Shown here in pieces: positions 16,626 to 23,936 of a DNA stretch of 31,063 bases. The stretch is from a virus. Every line of letters starts with the position of its first letter. Position 1 is the stretch's first letter. Below the pieces are notes generated by a model. The model saw only the letters and a program-made list of their open reading frames with translations, was not told where the DNA came from and made no database searches. The DNA is taken from positions 1-31,063 of the IMG/VR virus record IMGVR_UViG_3300043823_000241, one strand, 5' to 3'. The position numbers were made by a program, and so were the translations under genes.

Positions 16626-16682
16626 ACCGCTATGTATCGAAGCCAATCTTTCTACGGTTTAATGTTATAATGTTAAAAGTTG

Positions 16683-16690
16683 TATAAATA
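16683..16690 (+). promoter_or_regulatory. T4-type late promoter (TATAAATA) for the head-protein block
   Basis: Exact late-promoter octamer, 46 bp upstream of ATG 16736, in the 110-bp gap 16626-16735. The leader between them holds a small hairpin (GCAAC at 16700-16704, GTTGC at 16713-16717, 8-nt loop) and the ribosome site AAGGA (16726-16730). The rest of the gap holds TAAACCG...CGGTTTA, a 7-bp inverted repeat with a long loop and no T-tract, so not a convincing terminator. Confidence 0.8.
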
Positions 16691-16735
16691 AGGTGTCCGG
16701 CAACCAAAGTGTGTTGCAAGTCTGGAAGGAAATTA

Positions 16736-17905
16736 ATGAAGTCTTTTTTAAACTTTCTCAAAGAAGAAACCGAGTCCGGTGGAAAACTTAAGCATATTCA
16801 TCATGCTGAAGATAGACCATTGTTACATGGTTCTGAGGGGTTTGAACACGCCCATAATGCCTTAATGCAATCACATGAACACATCAAGTCTGGTGGTCAC
16901 AGTTCACATCTAACCATGAAATATGATGGTTCACCTTCTGTGGTATTCGGTCATCATCCTAAAACTGGTAAATTCTTTGTTGCCAGTAAATCTGCCTTCA
17001 ATAAAACTCCTAAAATTAACTATAATGAAAAAGATATTGAAGAAAACCACGGCAATGGTGGTTTGGCCAGTAAATTAAAAGATGCCCTACACCTGAAAAA
17101 AGTATCACCTAAGAGTGGTGTATACCAAGGTGACATGATGTTTGGTGAACACGATAAAGAACACAAATCAAATAAAGTTTCTTTTACACCTAATACAATC
17201 ACCTATACATCCAAAGGTGAAGATGCTGAAAAAATCAAAAATGCTAAGGCTGGTGTAGTGGTTCACACTCAATACCATGGTCATGACATTGAAAGTATGA
17301 AGTCCGATCCACATCCAGATGTGCATAACTTTAAACAACATCCGGATGTTTGGCATAAGTCGGCTGAACATGATACCAGTAAGGTTAATTATAGTGAAAA
17401 GGCACAAGAAACCTTCCATAAACATATGGATGATGCCAAGAAAATTCATGATGAACATAAAGATACAATGTATAAATCCACAGAACCACATCGTGGGGAA
17501 ACTGGTCCATTGGCTACATATATAAATCATACAGTTAGAACGGATGAGAAACCTTCAGCTAAAGGTTTTCAGAAGCATATACAAAGTCAGTTTAAAAAGG
17601 CTTCTGAGAAATTAAGAACTCCAGCTGGACAGGCTAGAAAAGAAGCTGGTGCTAAACATCATGTTGAACACATTGATAAACACAAAGATGATTATGAAAA
17701 TTTATTGAAAATGCACCACCACTTACAACAAGCAAAAGATACATTAGTACACACATTAAATCAACACGAAGGTGGTTTGGAACACCATATTGATGGTAAA
17801 AAATCTAAACCAGAAGGTTTCGTGGTACATCATGCTGGTCAACCAACAAAATTGGTTAACCGTAAAGAATTCGCTAAGGCAAATTTACTGAAGGTGAGAA
17901 AATGA
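16736..17905 (+). CDS. KxDG nucleotidyltransferase-like (ligase-fold) protein with capsid-targeting-like N-terminus
   Basis: A 389-residue, His/Lys-rich protein. Covalent nucleotidyltransferase motifs appear in ligase order: motif I MKYDGSPSVVFG (K62, D64, G65), GVYQGDMMF (129-136, motif III-like), KAGVVVHTQY (171-180, IIIa-like), PEGFVVHH (359-366, motif IV EG) and TKLVNRKEF (371-379, motif V-like). I recall this as a conserved T4-like cyanophage family (DUF6267) without known activity. The N-terminus MKSFLNFLKEE resembles the T4 internal-protein capsid-targeting sequence MKTYQEFIAE, and FLKE/E fits the L-x-E cleavage rule of T4 gp21. The ATG at 16736 has AAGGA 5 nt upstream; a GTG 27 nt earlier would bury the motif. 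Overlaps the next gene by ATGA. Confidence 0.8.
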   Translation: MKSFLNFLKEETESGGKLKHIHHAEDRPLLHGSEGFEHAHNALMQSHEHIKSGGHSSHLTMKYDGSPSVVFGHHPKTGKFFVASKSAFNKTPKINYNEKDIEENHGNGGLASKLKDALHLKKVSPKSGVYQGDMMFGEHDKEHKSNKVSFTPNTITYTSKGEDAEKIKNAKAGVVVHTQYHGHDIESMKSDPHPDVHNFKQHPDVWHKSAEHDTSKVNYSEKAQETFHKHMDDAKKIHDEHKDTMYKSTEPHRGETGPLATYINHTVRTDEKPSAKGFQKHIQSQFKKASEKLRTPAGQARKEAGAKHHVEHIDKHKDDYENLLKMHHHLQQAKDTLVHTLNQHEGGLEHHIDGKKSKPEGFVVHHAGQPTKLVNRKEFAKANLLKVRK

Positions 17906-19809
17906 AGTCATTTTTAGATTTAGTCAAAGAAGAAGATTCTTCTTCACAACATCATGTTATGACTTTTGGTAGAATGAATCCTCCTACAACGGGTCATTTA
18001 AAACTAATCGATAAAGCCAAGGCACTTGCCAATGAAAAGGGTGTAGGTCACACAATTGTAGTTTCACACACTCAAGATACGAAAAAGAATCCATTAAGTG
18101 CAGAACAAAAAGTTCTACATTTAACTCGTTTTTCTCCAGACACAAATATCGAAAAATCATCAAAAGAACAACCAACAATATTACAACATGCAGCTAAATT
18201 ACACAAAAATGGTGTAACACATCTACATGTTGTTGCTGGTTCTGACCGTGTTAAGGATTTACACAATTTACTACATTCATTCAATGGTGTAGGTAATAAA
18301 GCAAAATTCAACTTCAAAAAAATACAAGTACATTCTGCTGGTCATCGTGATCCTGATTCCGATGGTGCTGAAGGTATGTCTGCCACTAAAATGAGACAAC
18401 ATGCCGAACAGGGTAATTTTAAAGAGTTTCGTAAAGGTGTTCCGGAACACGTATCCGATGAACACGCAAAAGAATTGATGAATCATGTACGTAAAGGTAT
18501 GGGAATACATGAATCTACGGATCATGGTCTATTCCATGCCATCTTCGTTACTGGTGGTCCTGGTTCAGGTAAAGATATCATCATCCGTGAAGCTATTGCG
18601 GAATCACACATTGTGGAATTGAATTTCGTTCAGGCTCAAGATTATTTGGGTGACAAACAGAAATTATCCGAGAAAACCAATGACTTCCGTAGAGAAGCCA
18701 TTAGACAACGTGGTCCACTAATCATCAATGGACCAGCCGATGATAAACTTCGTATTGAACACATTAAAGAAGAATTGGAAAGTCTTGGTTATAATACCAT
18801 GATGATTTTTGTGAATACTACTGATGAAGTAAGTAAAGAACGTAACTCATTGTTATCCAGAATGATGGTAGAATCGGTAAGACAGGATAAATGGTCTAAA
18901 TCACAGAGAAATACTAAATATTTCACCGAGTCGTTTAAAAATTTTATTGTTTTTGATAATACTGGTGATATTGGAAGTAGAGAGTATGGTATACATGAAG
19001 TATATGAAAACACTAAGGTTTTTCTTGATTCTGAAGCACTAAACGAAACAGCGCAAGATTGGTTGTATCGTAATAATAAATTTAATATACTATTTGAGGA
19101 TGATAAAAATGTTAAAACGAATAATCGCTTTCTTCGGATCGCAAAAAACTACTCAAGTCCAAGAGCAAAAGGACCCGATGACATCAAGCCAGACAACTCA
19201 GGTTCTATCGTCCCCACAGGTAGAGACGAAATCAAAGGTAACACAGGCCCAAGAAAAATCGCCAACAAGCTCTACACGTTCGGCCAAAACGCAGGCGCCT
19301 ACGTTGAAGAAGAAAGTGGTCAAGGCAGCCAGCCAACCACAAAAGTCTACGCCAAGAAAAAAGAAAGCAACTTCAACCTCGACAAAGACAAAATAAAGAG
19401 GAAGAAGTTAGGTCTTAAAGATAGTAAAGAATCCGCTTTAGGTAGACCTGATGGTTTAGGTTCTACTTGGGACACAAGAACAAATGGTTCTGGTCTAACT
19501 GGAGGTGCTGGTCTAGGTAACCAGACTTATAGTGAAAGTGAAGAATACAGTAATGCAAATCCTGCTAGCACAGCAATGCCGGCAGGTATCACACCTAACC
19601 CATTGGCAGATAGTAATTATACTCCTAAGAAGGAGTTTAAGAAATTTAGGAAAACCATTAAGGAATATAATGGTTTCCAGAATGACGTGGAATCTGGTGT
19701 TGGTGGTGTTTTAGGTGGTGCAAGTAACAAAGAAGGCATGGATACCTATAAGGATCCAAACAGAAATATTGGCATCGAAATAGTTAAAAAGAAGAAAAAG
19801 AACAAATAA
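17902..19809 (+). CDS. Nucleotidyltransferase / P-loop kinase fusion, probable virion protein
   Basis: A 635-residue protein in three parts. Residues 1-10 (MKSFLDLVKE) resemble a capsid-targeting sequence. Residues about 18-200 are a HxGH-type nucleotidyltransferase: TFGRMNPPTTGH (21-32) and GMSATKMR (158-165, the IS-x-T-x-[IM]R-type motif), as in NMN or cytidylyl adenylyl-transferases. Residues about 211-375 are a P-loop kinase-like domain with FVTGGPGSGKD (215-225) and MIFVNTTDEVSKER. The order NT then kinase recalls bifunctional NadR, but the kinase half is also zeta-toxin/PNK-like. The last 250 residues are low-complexity, Gly/Lys/Ser-rich, with QTYSESEEYSNANPAS and GGVLGGASNKE, segments I recall from cyanophage virion proteins. 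Codon use is unusual at 19110-19390. Confidence 0.85.
   Translation: MKSFLDLVKEEDSSSQHHVMTFGRMNPPTTGHLKLIDKAKALANEKGVGHTIVVSHTQDTKKNPLSAEQKVLHLTRFSPDTNIEKSSKEQPTILQHAAKLHKNGVTHLHVVAGSDRVKDLHNLLHSFNGVGNKAKFNFKKIQVHSAGHRDPDSDGAEGMSATKMRQHAEQGNFKEFRKGVPEHVSDEHAKELMNHVRKGMGIHESTDHGLFHAIFVTGGPGSGKDIIIREAIAESHIVELNFVQAQDYLGDKQKLSEKTNDFRREAIRQRGPLIINGPADDKLRIEHIKEELESLGYNTMMIFVNTTDEVSKERNSLLSRMMVESVRQDKWSKSQRNTKYFTESFKNFIVFDNTGDIGSREYGIHEVYENTKVFLDSEALNETAQDWLYRNNKFNILFEDDKNVKTNNRFLRIAKNYSSPRAKGPDDIKPDNSGSIVPTGRDEIKGNTGPRKIANKLYTFGQNAGAYVEEESGQGSQPTTKVYAKKKESNFNLDKDKIKRKKLGLKDSKESALGRPDGLGSTWDTRTNGSGLTGGAGLGNQTYSESEEYSNANPASTAMPAGITPNPLADSNYTPKKEFKKFRKTIKEYNGFQNDVESGVGGVLGGASNKEGMDTYKDPNRNIGIEIVKKKKKNK
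19109..19396 (+). CDS. Possible overprinted ORF inside the fusion gene (basic Ser/Thr/Lys-rich)
   Basis: A +1-frame ORF of 95 residues nested in the preceding gene. It has a start with GAGG 9 nt upstream, an N-terminal amphipathic segment (MLKRIIAFFGSQKTTQ), then Thr/Ser/Gln-rich sequence and a basic histone-like tail with KKKVVKAAS and TPRKKKATS. In this stretch the host frame mostly uses C-ending codons (TAC, AAC, ATC, GTC), unlike its flanks, which prefer T or A. Those C residues are the second codon positions of the nested frame. This could reflect dual coding or only a locally different codon history. Low confidence that it is translated. Confidence 0.25.
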   Translation: MLKRIIAFFGSQKTTQVQEQKDPMTSSQTTQVLSSPQVETKSKVTQAQEKSPTSSTRSAKTQAPTLKKKVVKAASQPQKSTPRKKKATSTSTKTK

Positions 19810-19820
19810 CGGAGACTAAA

Positions 19821-21425
19821 ATGTTCACAAAAAGCAAAGTAACTCAATCTATGGTGGACGCAGTAAAAGGCGTTCTAGGTGAAGAAAAAGGTAAATTGTT
19901 ACTTGAACCAGGTAAATCTGAAAAAGTATCTACACCTACAGGTGTTAAGGTTTACGGTCACCGTTATGGTAATGCCGCTAAAGCACACAGAGACCAAACC
20001 AAAAATGAATTGGATAAGGTCAAAGGTCCTGAAGCTAAAGACATTAAAGAGAATAAAGGTAATCAACCACAAGAAACTTTCACCGATAATAATCTAGGTG
20101 AAGAAGGTGATTGTGTAACTAAACCTGAAGCAAAAGATATTGCTAAGAAGGAAGTTAAAGGTCACGAAAAGAAAATGCACAAAGAAGAATTATCTTTCAA
20201 AGACAAGTTACTTGAGTCTGTTCGCCGTTCTGATGTTCCTGCTTATCTACGTAAAGCAAAAGGTGAAAAACCATTAACTCCTGCTGAAGTAAAAGCTCCA
20301 AAGAAAGATACTATTTCTCATCCAGAGAATTTAGCTAAAGCACGTAACGAAGAAGTTGATTTGGAAGAAGCAGTATCACGTAAAGACTTCCAAATGGTTG
20401 CTGATTTGATTAAGACACACGATTCACACGATAAGCGTAAAGAATTGGCACAACATCACGCTGAAATCTTCCATCGTCAAAATCCACGTTTTGACCGTTC
20501 AAAATTCATGAAAGCGGCAAATGTTAATGAATCTGTTGACCAATTGGATGAAAAGAATTGGATTGCTGGTGCAATTAAGAAGCCTGGTTCTGAAACTGCT
20601 TCTGCTCATAAAGCTGGTATGTCAGTTCAAGCATTTGCACAGAAACATAAACATGATTCAGGTAAAGCCGGTAAACGTGCTCGTTTAGCTATCACTTTGA
20701 AGAAACTACATAAAGAGAATATCGAAGAAGTTGAATTGGATGAAATGATTAATGAAGTTCTATCTAAAGACGCAACTGCTGGTGATTGGATTCACGACTT
20801 CGTACATTCTAAGAATCCTAAGTTTGCTGGTAAATCCAAAGCAGAACGTAAGAAAATGGCTTTGGGTGCTTACTACGGTAAACAGAATGAAGAATTTGTT
20901 ACTGAAGCTGAAGTTGTTGCTTCAGCCGGAAGTCAAGATGAAGTTACTACCGACACATTAAAGGGTCGTGAAAAGGGTGGTAAATCTAATTCTTTCAAAG
21001 GTTACAAATTACAATTGAGAACCGATGGAGAAATGAAAGCTCCTGCAATCGAAAAGGGTGAGGATACAAGAGAGAAACAAAAAATCTCTACTAATCCTGG
21101 TCCAGCACATATCGAATATGATAAGAAATTGGGTCATCCATCTGTACAATCACACTTCACTAAAGAAGAAGTTAAACCTGCATTGAAACGTATCCATGAT
21201 AAAGATGCGAAGATTGCGGATAAAGAAAGTGAAAAGTTCAATAAAAAAGTTGAAAAACATCAGGTAGAAGAATGTGAAAGTTCTTGGAATAAAGAAACTC
21301 CATGGAAACCATCTAAAGTGAAAACTGAAGAAAAACACACTCCAATGTCTCGTGCTAAAGATTTAGCTAAATCAGCTTTCAAGAAATTAAAAAATGAAAC
21401 TATGATGGGTAAGATTTCCAACTAA
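19821..21425 (+). CDS. Modular charged virion/internal head protein with three short domains
   Basis: A 534-residue Lys/Glu-rich protein with ribosome site GGAG. No enzyme motif is seen. Three compact modules stand out. A (187-235): DLIKTHDSHDKRKELAQHHA, then NPRFDRSKFMKAAN. B (245-299): KNWIAGAIKKPGSE, then KAGKRARLAITLKKLHKE. C (318-358): GDWIHDFVHSKNPKF, then AERKKMALGAYYGKQ. From memory these modules recur, alone or shuffled, in T4-like phage virion proteins. They are separated by acidic linkers (EEVDLEEAV, SVDQLDEKNW, EEVELDEMINE, EEFVTEAEV), several with L-x-E, the T4 gp21 cleavage rule. Probably a scaffold-associated or packaged head protein. Role inferred from position in the late block. 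Confidence 0.75.
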   Translation: MFTKSKVTQSMVDAVKGVLGEEKGKLLLEPGKSEKVSTPTGVKVYGHRYGNAAKAHRDQTKNELDKVKGPEAKDIKENKGNQPQETFTDNNLGEEGDCVTKPEAKDIAKKEVKGHEKKMHKEELSFKDKLLESVRRSDVPAYLRKAKGEKPLTPAEVKAPKKDTISHPENLAKARNEEVDLEEAVSRKDFQMVADLIKTHDSHDKRKELAQHHAEIFHRQNPRFDRSKFMKAANVNESVDQLDEKNWIAGAIKKPGSETASAHKAGMSVQAFAQKHKHDSGKAGKRARLAITLKKLHKENIEEVELDEMINEVLSKDATAGDWIHDFVHSKNPKFAGKSKAERKKMALGAYYGKQNEEFVTEAEVVASAGSQDEVTTDTLKGREKGGKSNSFKGYKLQLRTDGEMKAPAIEKGEDTREKQKISTNPGPAHIEYDKKLGHPSVQSHFTKEEVKPALKRIHDKDAKIADKESEKFNKKVEKHQVEECESSWNKETPWKPSKVKTEEKHTPMSRAKDLAKSAFKKLKNETMMGKISN

Positions 21426-21434
21426 GGTACGACC

Positions 21435-22541
21435 ATGACCAAGAAATTAAAAGACGTAGTTAAGAAGAATCCAGAACCGGCTAGAGGTACCAATTATGTG
21501 GACCCTGGCCAGTTGGGTCAATATTCAGCACAGAATCAAGTTTCTGAAGATGGTTCTTTGTCTACATATCTCAAATCAAGAGGTATCGATCCTAAGTTTA
21601 TTTCCACACAGACAAAAATTTCACACTCTAAATCAACTGAATTCAAAAAATGGCGTCAGAACCATAAATTTGAAGAAGTTGAACATGTGTTTGAAAGTGC
21701 TTCATTGGATCAATACTTATCTTCTCGTGGTTTGAATCCTGCTTATGTTACAAAGCAACAGAAGATTGCTTATTCCAAATCTAATCAGTTTTTAACTTGG
21801 AAGAAACATCACATTAAAGAAGAAACCAAGAAAACAGAACCAACACCAACTGCAATTAAAAGTGGTGAAATCAGTAAGTCTAAATCTAGAAATAAAGAAA
21901 TCTTTCCTGAAGAATGGGAAAATAACACAACTAAACGAGACAAACCTGCAAGTAATTCTGGTCCTGAACCTACTGCTTTGGAGAGATTCCGTTCGGCAGC
22001 AGCAGAAAGAGCAAAGAAACATGCTGAGATTGAGAAGAAACAATCTAAAGATGGTTCTGGTATGTCCTCTGCTATTGACCGTTTAGAGAAACATTTAAAT
22101 AAAGAAGAAATTGTTACAGAAGATAACTTTGCTGATCCACAAGCAGCAACACAATCACCTTTTGATGGTGCCAATAATACAGACGATACACATGAAGTTC
22201 TACAAAGAAAACGTGAATTGTCTAAATCAGCACGAATCATCAAATCTCTGTATAAGAGAAAAGGTGTGGTTAAAGAAGAAACCTATGATTGGGAAAAGGA
22301 TGATAAAGACCAGACATCTCCTGGTAAGAAAACATCAAAAAACCCAAAATTAGATAAAGAAGATCCGAATGCTTTACCCAATGGTGAGCCAAAAGCTAGA
22401 GCAGTAATGTCTGGCGGAACAACTATGACGGGTGAGAAACGTGATACTGTGGAGATTGATCCACAGATGAAATCTAGACCAGATTTGAATGGTAACAAAA
22501 AAGACGATGAACCGGTCAACAAAAAAGTAGAAAAAAAATAA
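21435..22541 (+). CDS. Charged virion-associated protein with a duplicated 40-residue motif
   Basis: A 368-residue hydrophilic protein, mostly predicted disordered, rich in Lys, Glu, Ser and Asn. Residues 41-80 and 90-129 are a tandem repeat (18 of 40 positions identical) with consensus SLxxYLxSRGxxPxxxxxQxKIxxSKSxxFxxWxxxH. Later parts are a basic-acidic helix (RFRSAAAERAKKHAEIEKKQ), the segment NFADPQAATQSPFDGANNTD and a TGEKRDTVEIDPQ tail. Acidic linkers like those of the previous gene appear after each repeat (FEEVEHVFE, KEET). It follows that gene by 9 nt and ends one base before a GATAAATA box. Function unknown; structural or internal head role inferred. Confidence 0.7.
   Translation: MTKKLKDVVKKNPEPARGTNYVDPGQLGQYSAQNQVSEDGSLSTYLKSRGIDPKFISTQTKISHSKSTEFKKWRQNHKFEEVEHVFESASLDQYLSSRGLNPAYVTKQQKIAYSKSNQFLTWKKHHIKEETKKTEPTPTAIKSGEISKSKSRNKEIFPEEWENNTTKRDKPASNSGPEPTALERFRSAAAERAKKHAEIEKKQSKDGSGMSSAIDRLEKHLNKEEIVTEDNFADPQAATQSPFDGANNTDDTHEVLQRKRELSKSARIIKSLYKRKGVVKEETYDWEKDDKDQTSPGKKTSKNPKLDKEDPNALPNGEPKARAVMSGGTTMTGEKRDTVEIDPQMKSRPDLNGNKKDDEPVNKKVEKK
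21555..21674 (+). repeat. Protein-level tandem repeat, copy 1
   Basis: First 40-codon unit (residues 41-80) of the duplicated motif in the gene at 21435. It runs from SLSTYLKSRG to WRQNHKFE. The repeat is visible in the protein but has drifted at DNA level. Confidence 0.75.
21702..21821 (+). repeat. Protein-level tandem repeat, copy 2
   Basis: Second 40-codon unit (residues 90-129) of the same gene, from SLDQYLSSRG to WKKHHIKE. 18 of 40 residues match copy 1, including the SRG, SKS, F and W positions. Confidence 0.75.
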
Positions 22542-22549
22542 GATAAATA
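22542..22549 (+). promoter_or_regulatory. Possible late promoter (GATAAATA) for the structural gene
   Basis: One mismatch to TATAAATA, 34 bp upstream of ATG 22584 and directly after the previous stop codon. Its placement before a gene with a strong ribosome site and its own terminator makes a late promoter plausible. By chance alone such an octamer is not rare in AT-rich DNA. Confidence 0.4.
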
Positions 22550-22583
22550 GTACTATAACCAAAGGCTCATCAAGGAGAAAATA

Positions 22584-23216
22584 ATGCCAACATGGGGAAA
22601 TACAGATAATCACAATCAGAAACCTAAGTGGGATCGTGAACGTGAAGTAAGACAAACAGTTAGTTTAACTACAGCAAACACCACAAACATTGGTAATACT
22701 GTTGTTACTTTAGTTTACAACGATGGAGCTCAAAATAACGTAGCTAACATTGGTGTGGCCGTAGGACAATACGTTTATTTCGTAACTGGTACTGCTGGTA
22801 ACGGATATCCTGGATTCTTTGAATCTAATACACAAGTTACTGCTATTAGTGGAAACAACGTTGTATTAAATAACGGTTCATTCAATACAACTCCTGCTGG
22901 TGCAGTTGCTACTTTCGATACTGCTATTGTTTATAACGCAAACAAGGGTAATGACGTTACTTACAATAACGACACAGTATTGGTTACTCCAACTCGTTTA
23001 GCTAATGCAGTATATGCTGGAACAGCTAATGGAGTTAACGGTAACGACAATCTCGGTTCTGTTGCTCACGCTGGTTGGGTAAGAACAAGAACTTTCACTG
23101 GTGGTCGTGCTGGTCGTGTCCAGAACGAAGTTTTAGTTGCTCTTGCTAATCCAGTAGCCGCTAACACATTGTCAGGTAACACAAGTAATTCATTGACTTA
23201 CTTCACTGGCGTTTAA
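22584..23216 (+). CDS. Structural (virion) protein, beta-rich, probably abundant
   Basis: A 210-residue Asn/Thr/Val/Gly-rich protein with few charges after residue 25, as in capsid-surface or neck beta-sandwich proteins. The N-terminus has WGNTDNHNQKPKWDREREVR, then VGQYVYFVTGTAGNGYPG and FDTAIVYNANKGNDVTYNND, then a late VALANPVAANTLSGNTSN. From memory these segments match a conserved T4-like cyanophage virion protein. Expression signals suggest high output: AAGGAG 9 nt before ATG, possible late box upstream and a strong terminator directly after. No signal peptide. The exact position in the particle is unknown. Confidence 0.8.
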   Translation: MPTWGNTDNHNQKPKWDREREVRQTVSLTTANTTNIGNTVVTLVYNDGAQNNVANIGVAVGQYVYFVTGTAGNGYPGFFESNTQVTAISGNNVVLNNGSFNTTPAGAVATFDTAIVYNANKGNDVTYNNDTVLVTPTRLANAVYAGTANGVNGNDNLGSVAHAGWVRTRTFTGGRAGRVQNEVLVALANPVAANTLSGNTSNSLTYFTGV

Positions 23217-23226
23217 TATAAAATTG

Positions 23227-23256
23227 ACGGAGGTGGGAAACCATCTCCGTTTTTTT
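23227..23256 (+). terminator. Strong rho-independent terminator
   Basis: ACGGAGGTGG (23227-23236), tetraloop GAAA, then CCATCTCCGT (23241-23250): a 10-bp stem with one G-U pair, followed by a run of seven T. It lies 11 nt after the stop of the structural gene and closes the late block begun at 16683. Confidence 0.95.
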
Positions 23257-23282
23257 GATTATCATGTAGAAGAATAATAATA

Positions 23283-23669
23283 ATGTTTGATGAATTGAAT
23301 GAAGATAATTTTATGATGTACGCTATGAAGTGTTATAACTCACCTCATTGTGTAATGTCTGAATTTGAAGGCGATATTAAAAGAACCAAATATCTTAAAC
23401 GATTGTTTCGTAGATATAAGGTCACTAAAGTAGTTAAAGAAAGGTTAATACTTAACCATATTATCCTATTGAATAATGTTTTTGGTCCAGAAGTGACCGC
23501 AAGAATATTGTTCTATAGAATAGATGAAAGAGATTATGATATATTGAAAACCTTTTTGTTATATTTGAACATATTACCAAAGGTTATTAGAGGTATAAAA
23601 TCTAAAACGGTTTATACGGATGATATTCCCGTAGATATGAATATCGCAGAGATATTAAGACACTTATGA
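23283..23669 (+). CDS. Conserved T4-like phage protein (DUF7207-like)
   Basis: A 128-residue helical protein opening MFDELNEDNFMMYAMKCYNS. RTKYLKRLFRRYK and LILNHIILLNNVFGPEVTARILFY follow. I recall this as a very widely conserved small family in T4-like phages, usually near head and lysis genes, with no known role. It contains no membrane helix or catalytic motif that I can see. It is the first gene after the terminator; the 26-nt gap (GATTATCATGTAGAAGAATAA...) has no clear promoter. It overlaps the next gene by 4 nt. Confidence 0.8.
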   Translation: MFDELNEDNFMMYAMKCYNSPHCVMSEFEGDIKRTKYLKRLFRRYKVTKVVKERLILNHIILLNNVFGPEVTARILFYRIDERDYDILKTFLLYLNILPKVIRGIKSKTVYTDDIPVDMNIAEILRHL

Positions 23670-23935
23670 AAACATTCAAACAGTACTTAGAAGAAAAAAA
23701 GAGATACATCAAGACTGGTGTTCCTGAAATGGATATGACCATGACTGAAGATGGCGGAGGCATGGGTGCCGGTGCTGTTTCAGCAGGTCCAACTAACACA
23801 GTAGGTTCAGGTGCAATTGCTGGTGCCGGTGTAGGTAAACAGGGTGAACCAGGAGTTGATTTAAGAAAACGTAAGAAACATGCACATAACCCTGTAATGA
23901 TGGGTATGGCACATAGAAAACCACCAAAAATTTAA
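23666..23935 (+). CDS. Small Gly-rich protein with capsid-targeting-like N-terminus
   Basis: An 89-residue protein beginning MKTFKQYLEEKKRY, the closest match in the window to the T4 internal-protein targeting sequence MKTYQEFIAE; YLEE/K satisfies the L-x-E cleavage rule. The rest is Gly/Ala/Met-rich (MTEDGGGMGAGAVSAGPTN) with a basic end (RKRKKHAHNP, then HRKPPKI). No fold is recognised. A packaged, DNA-associated internal head peptide is the best inference. ATGA overlap with the previous gene. Confidence 0.65.
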   Translation: MKTFKQYLEEKKRYIKTGVPEMDMTMTEDGGGMGAGAVSAGPTNTVGSGAIAGAGVGKQGEPGVDLRKRKKHAHNPVMMGMAHRKPPKI

Positions 23936-23936
23936 T

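Noticed and set aside
16626-16665. Inverted repeat TAAACCG...CGGTTTA as terminator of the glycan operon
   Set aside because: Only 7 bp with a loop of about 25 nt and no T-tract, so not an intrinsic terminator of normal type.
16666-16671. TATAAT as a second sigma70 promoter before the head block
   Set aside because: The -35 position 17 bp upstream reads CCAATC, with no TTGACA-like or T4 MotA box nearby.
19821-21425. Charged repeats as a CRISPR-like or DNA direct-repeat array
   Set aside because: The similarity is only at protein-linker level; no regularly spaced identical DNA repeats are visible. No CRISPR array or tRNA gene was noticed by eye anywhere in the window.
21809-22243. 144-residue minus-strand ORF with Cys/Ser/Leu-rich sequence
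   Set aside because: Antisense of a low-complexity Lys/Glu-rich gene, which commonly gives long open Phe/Leu/Ser frames.
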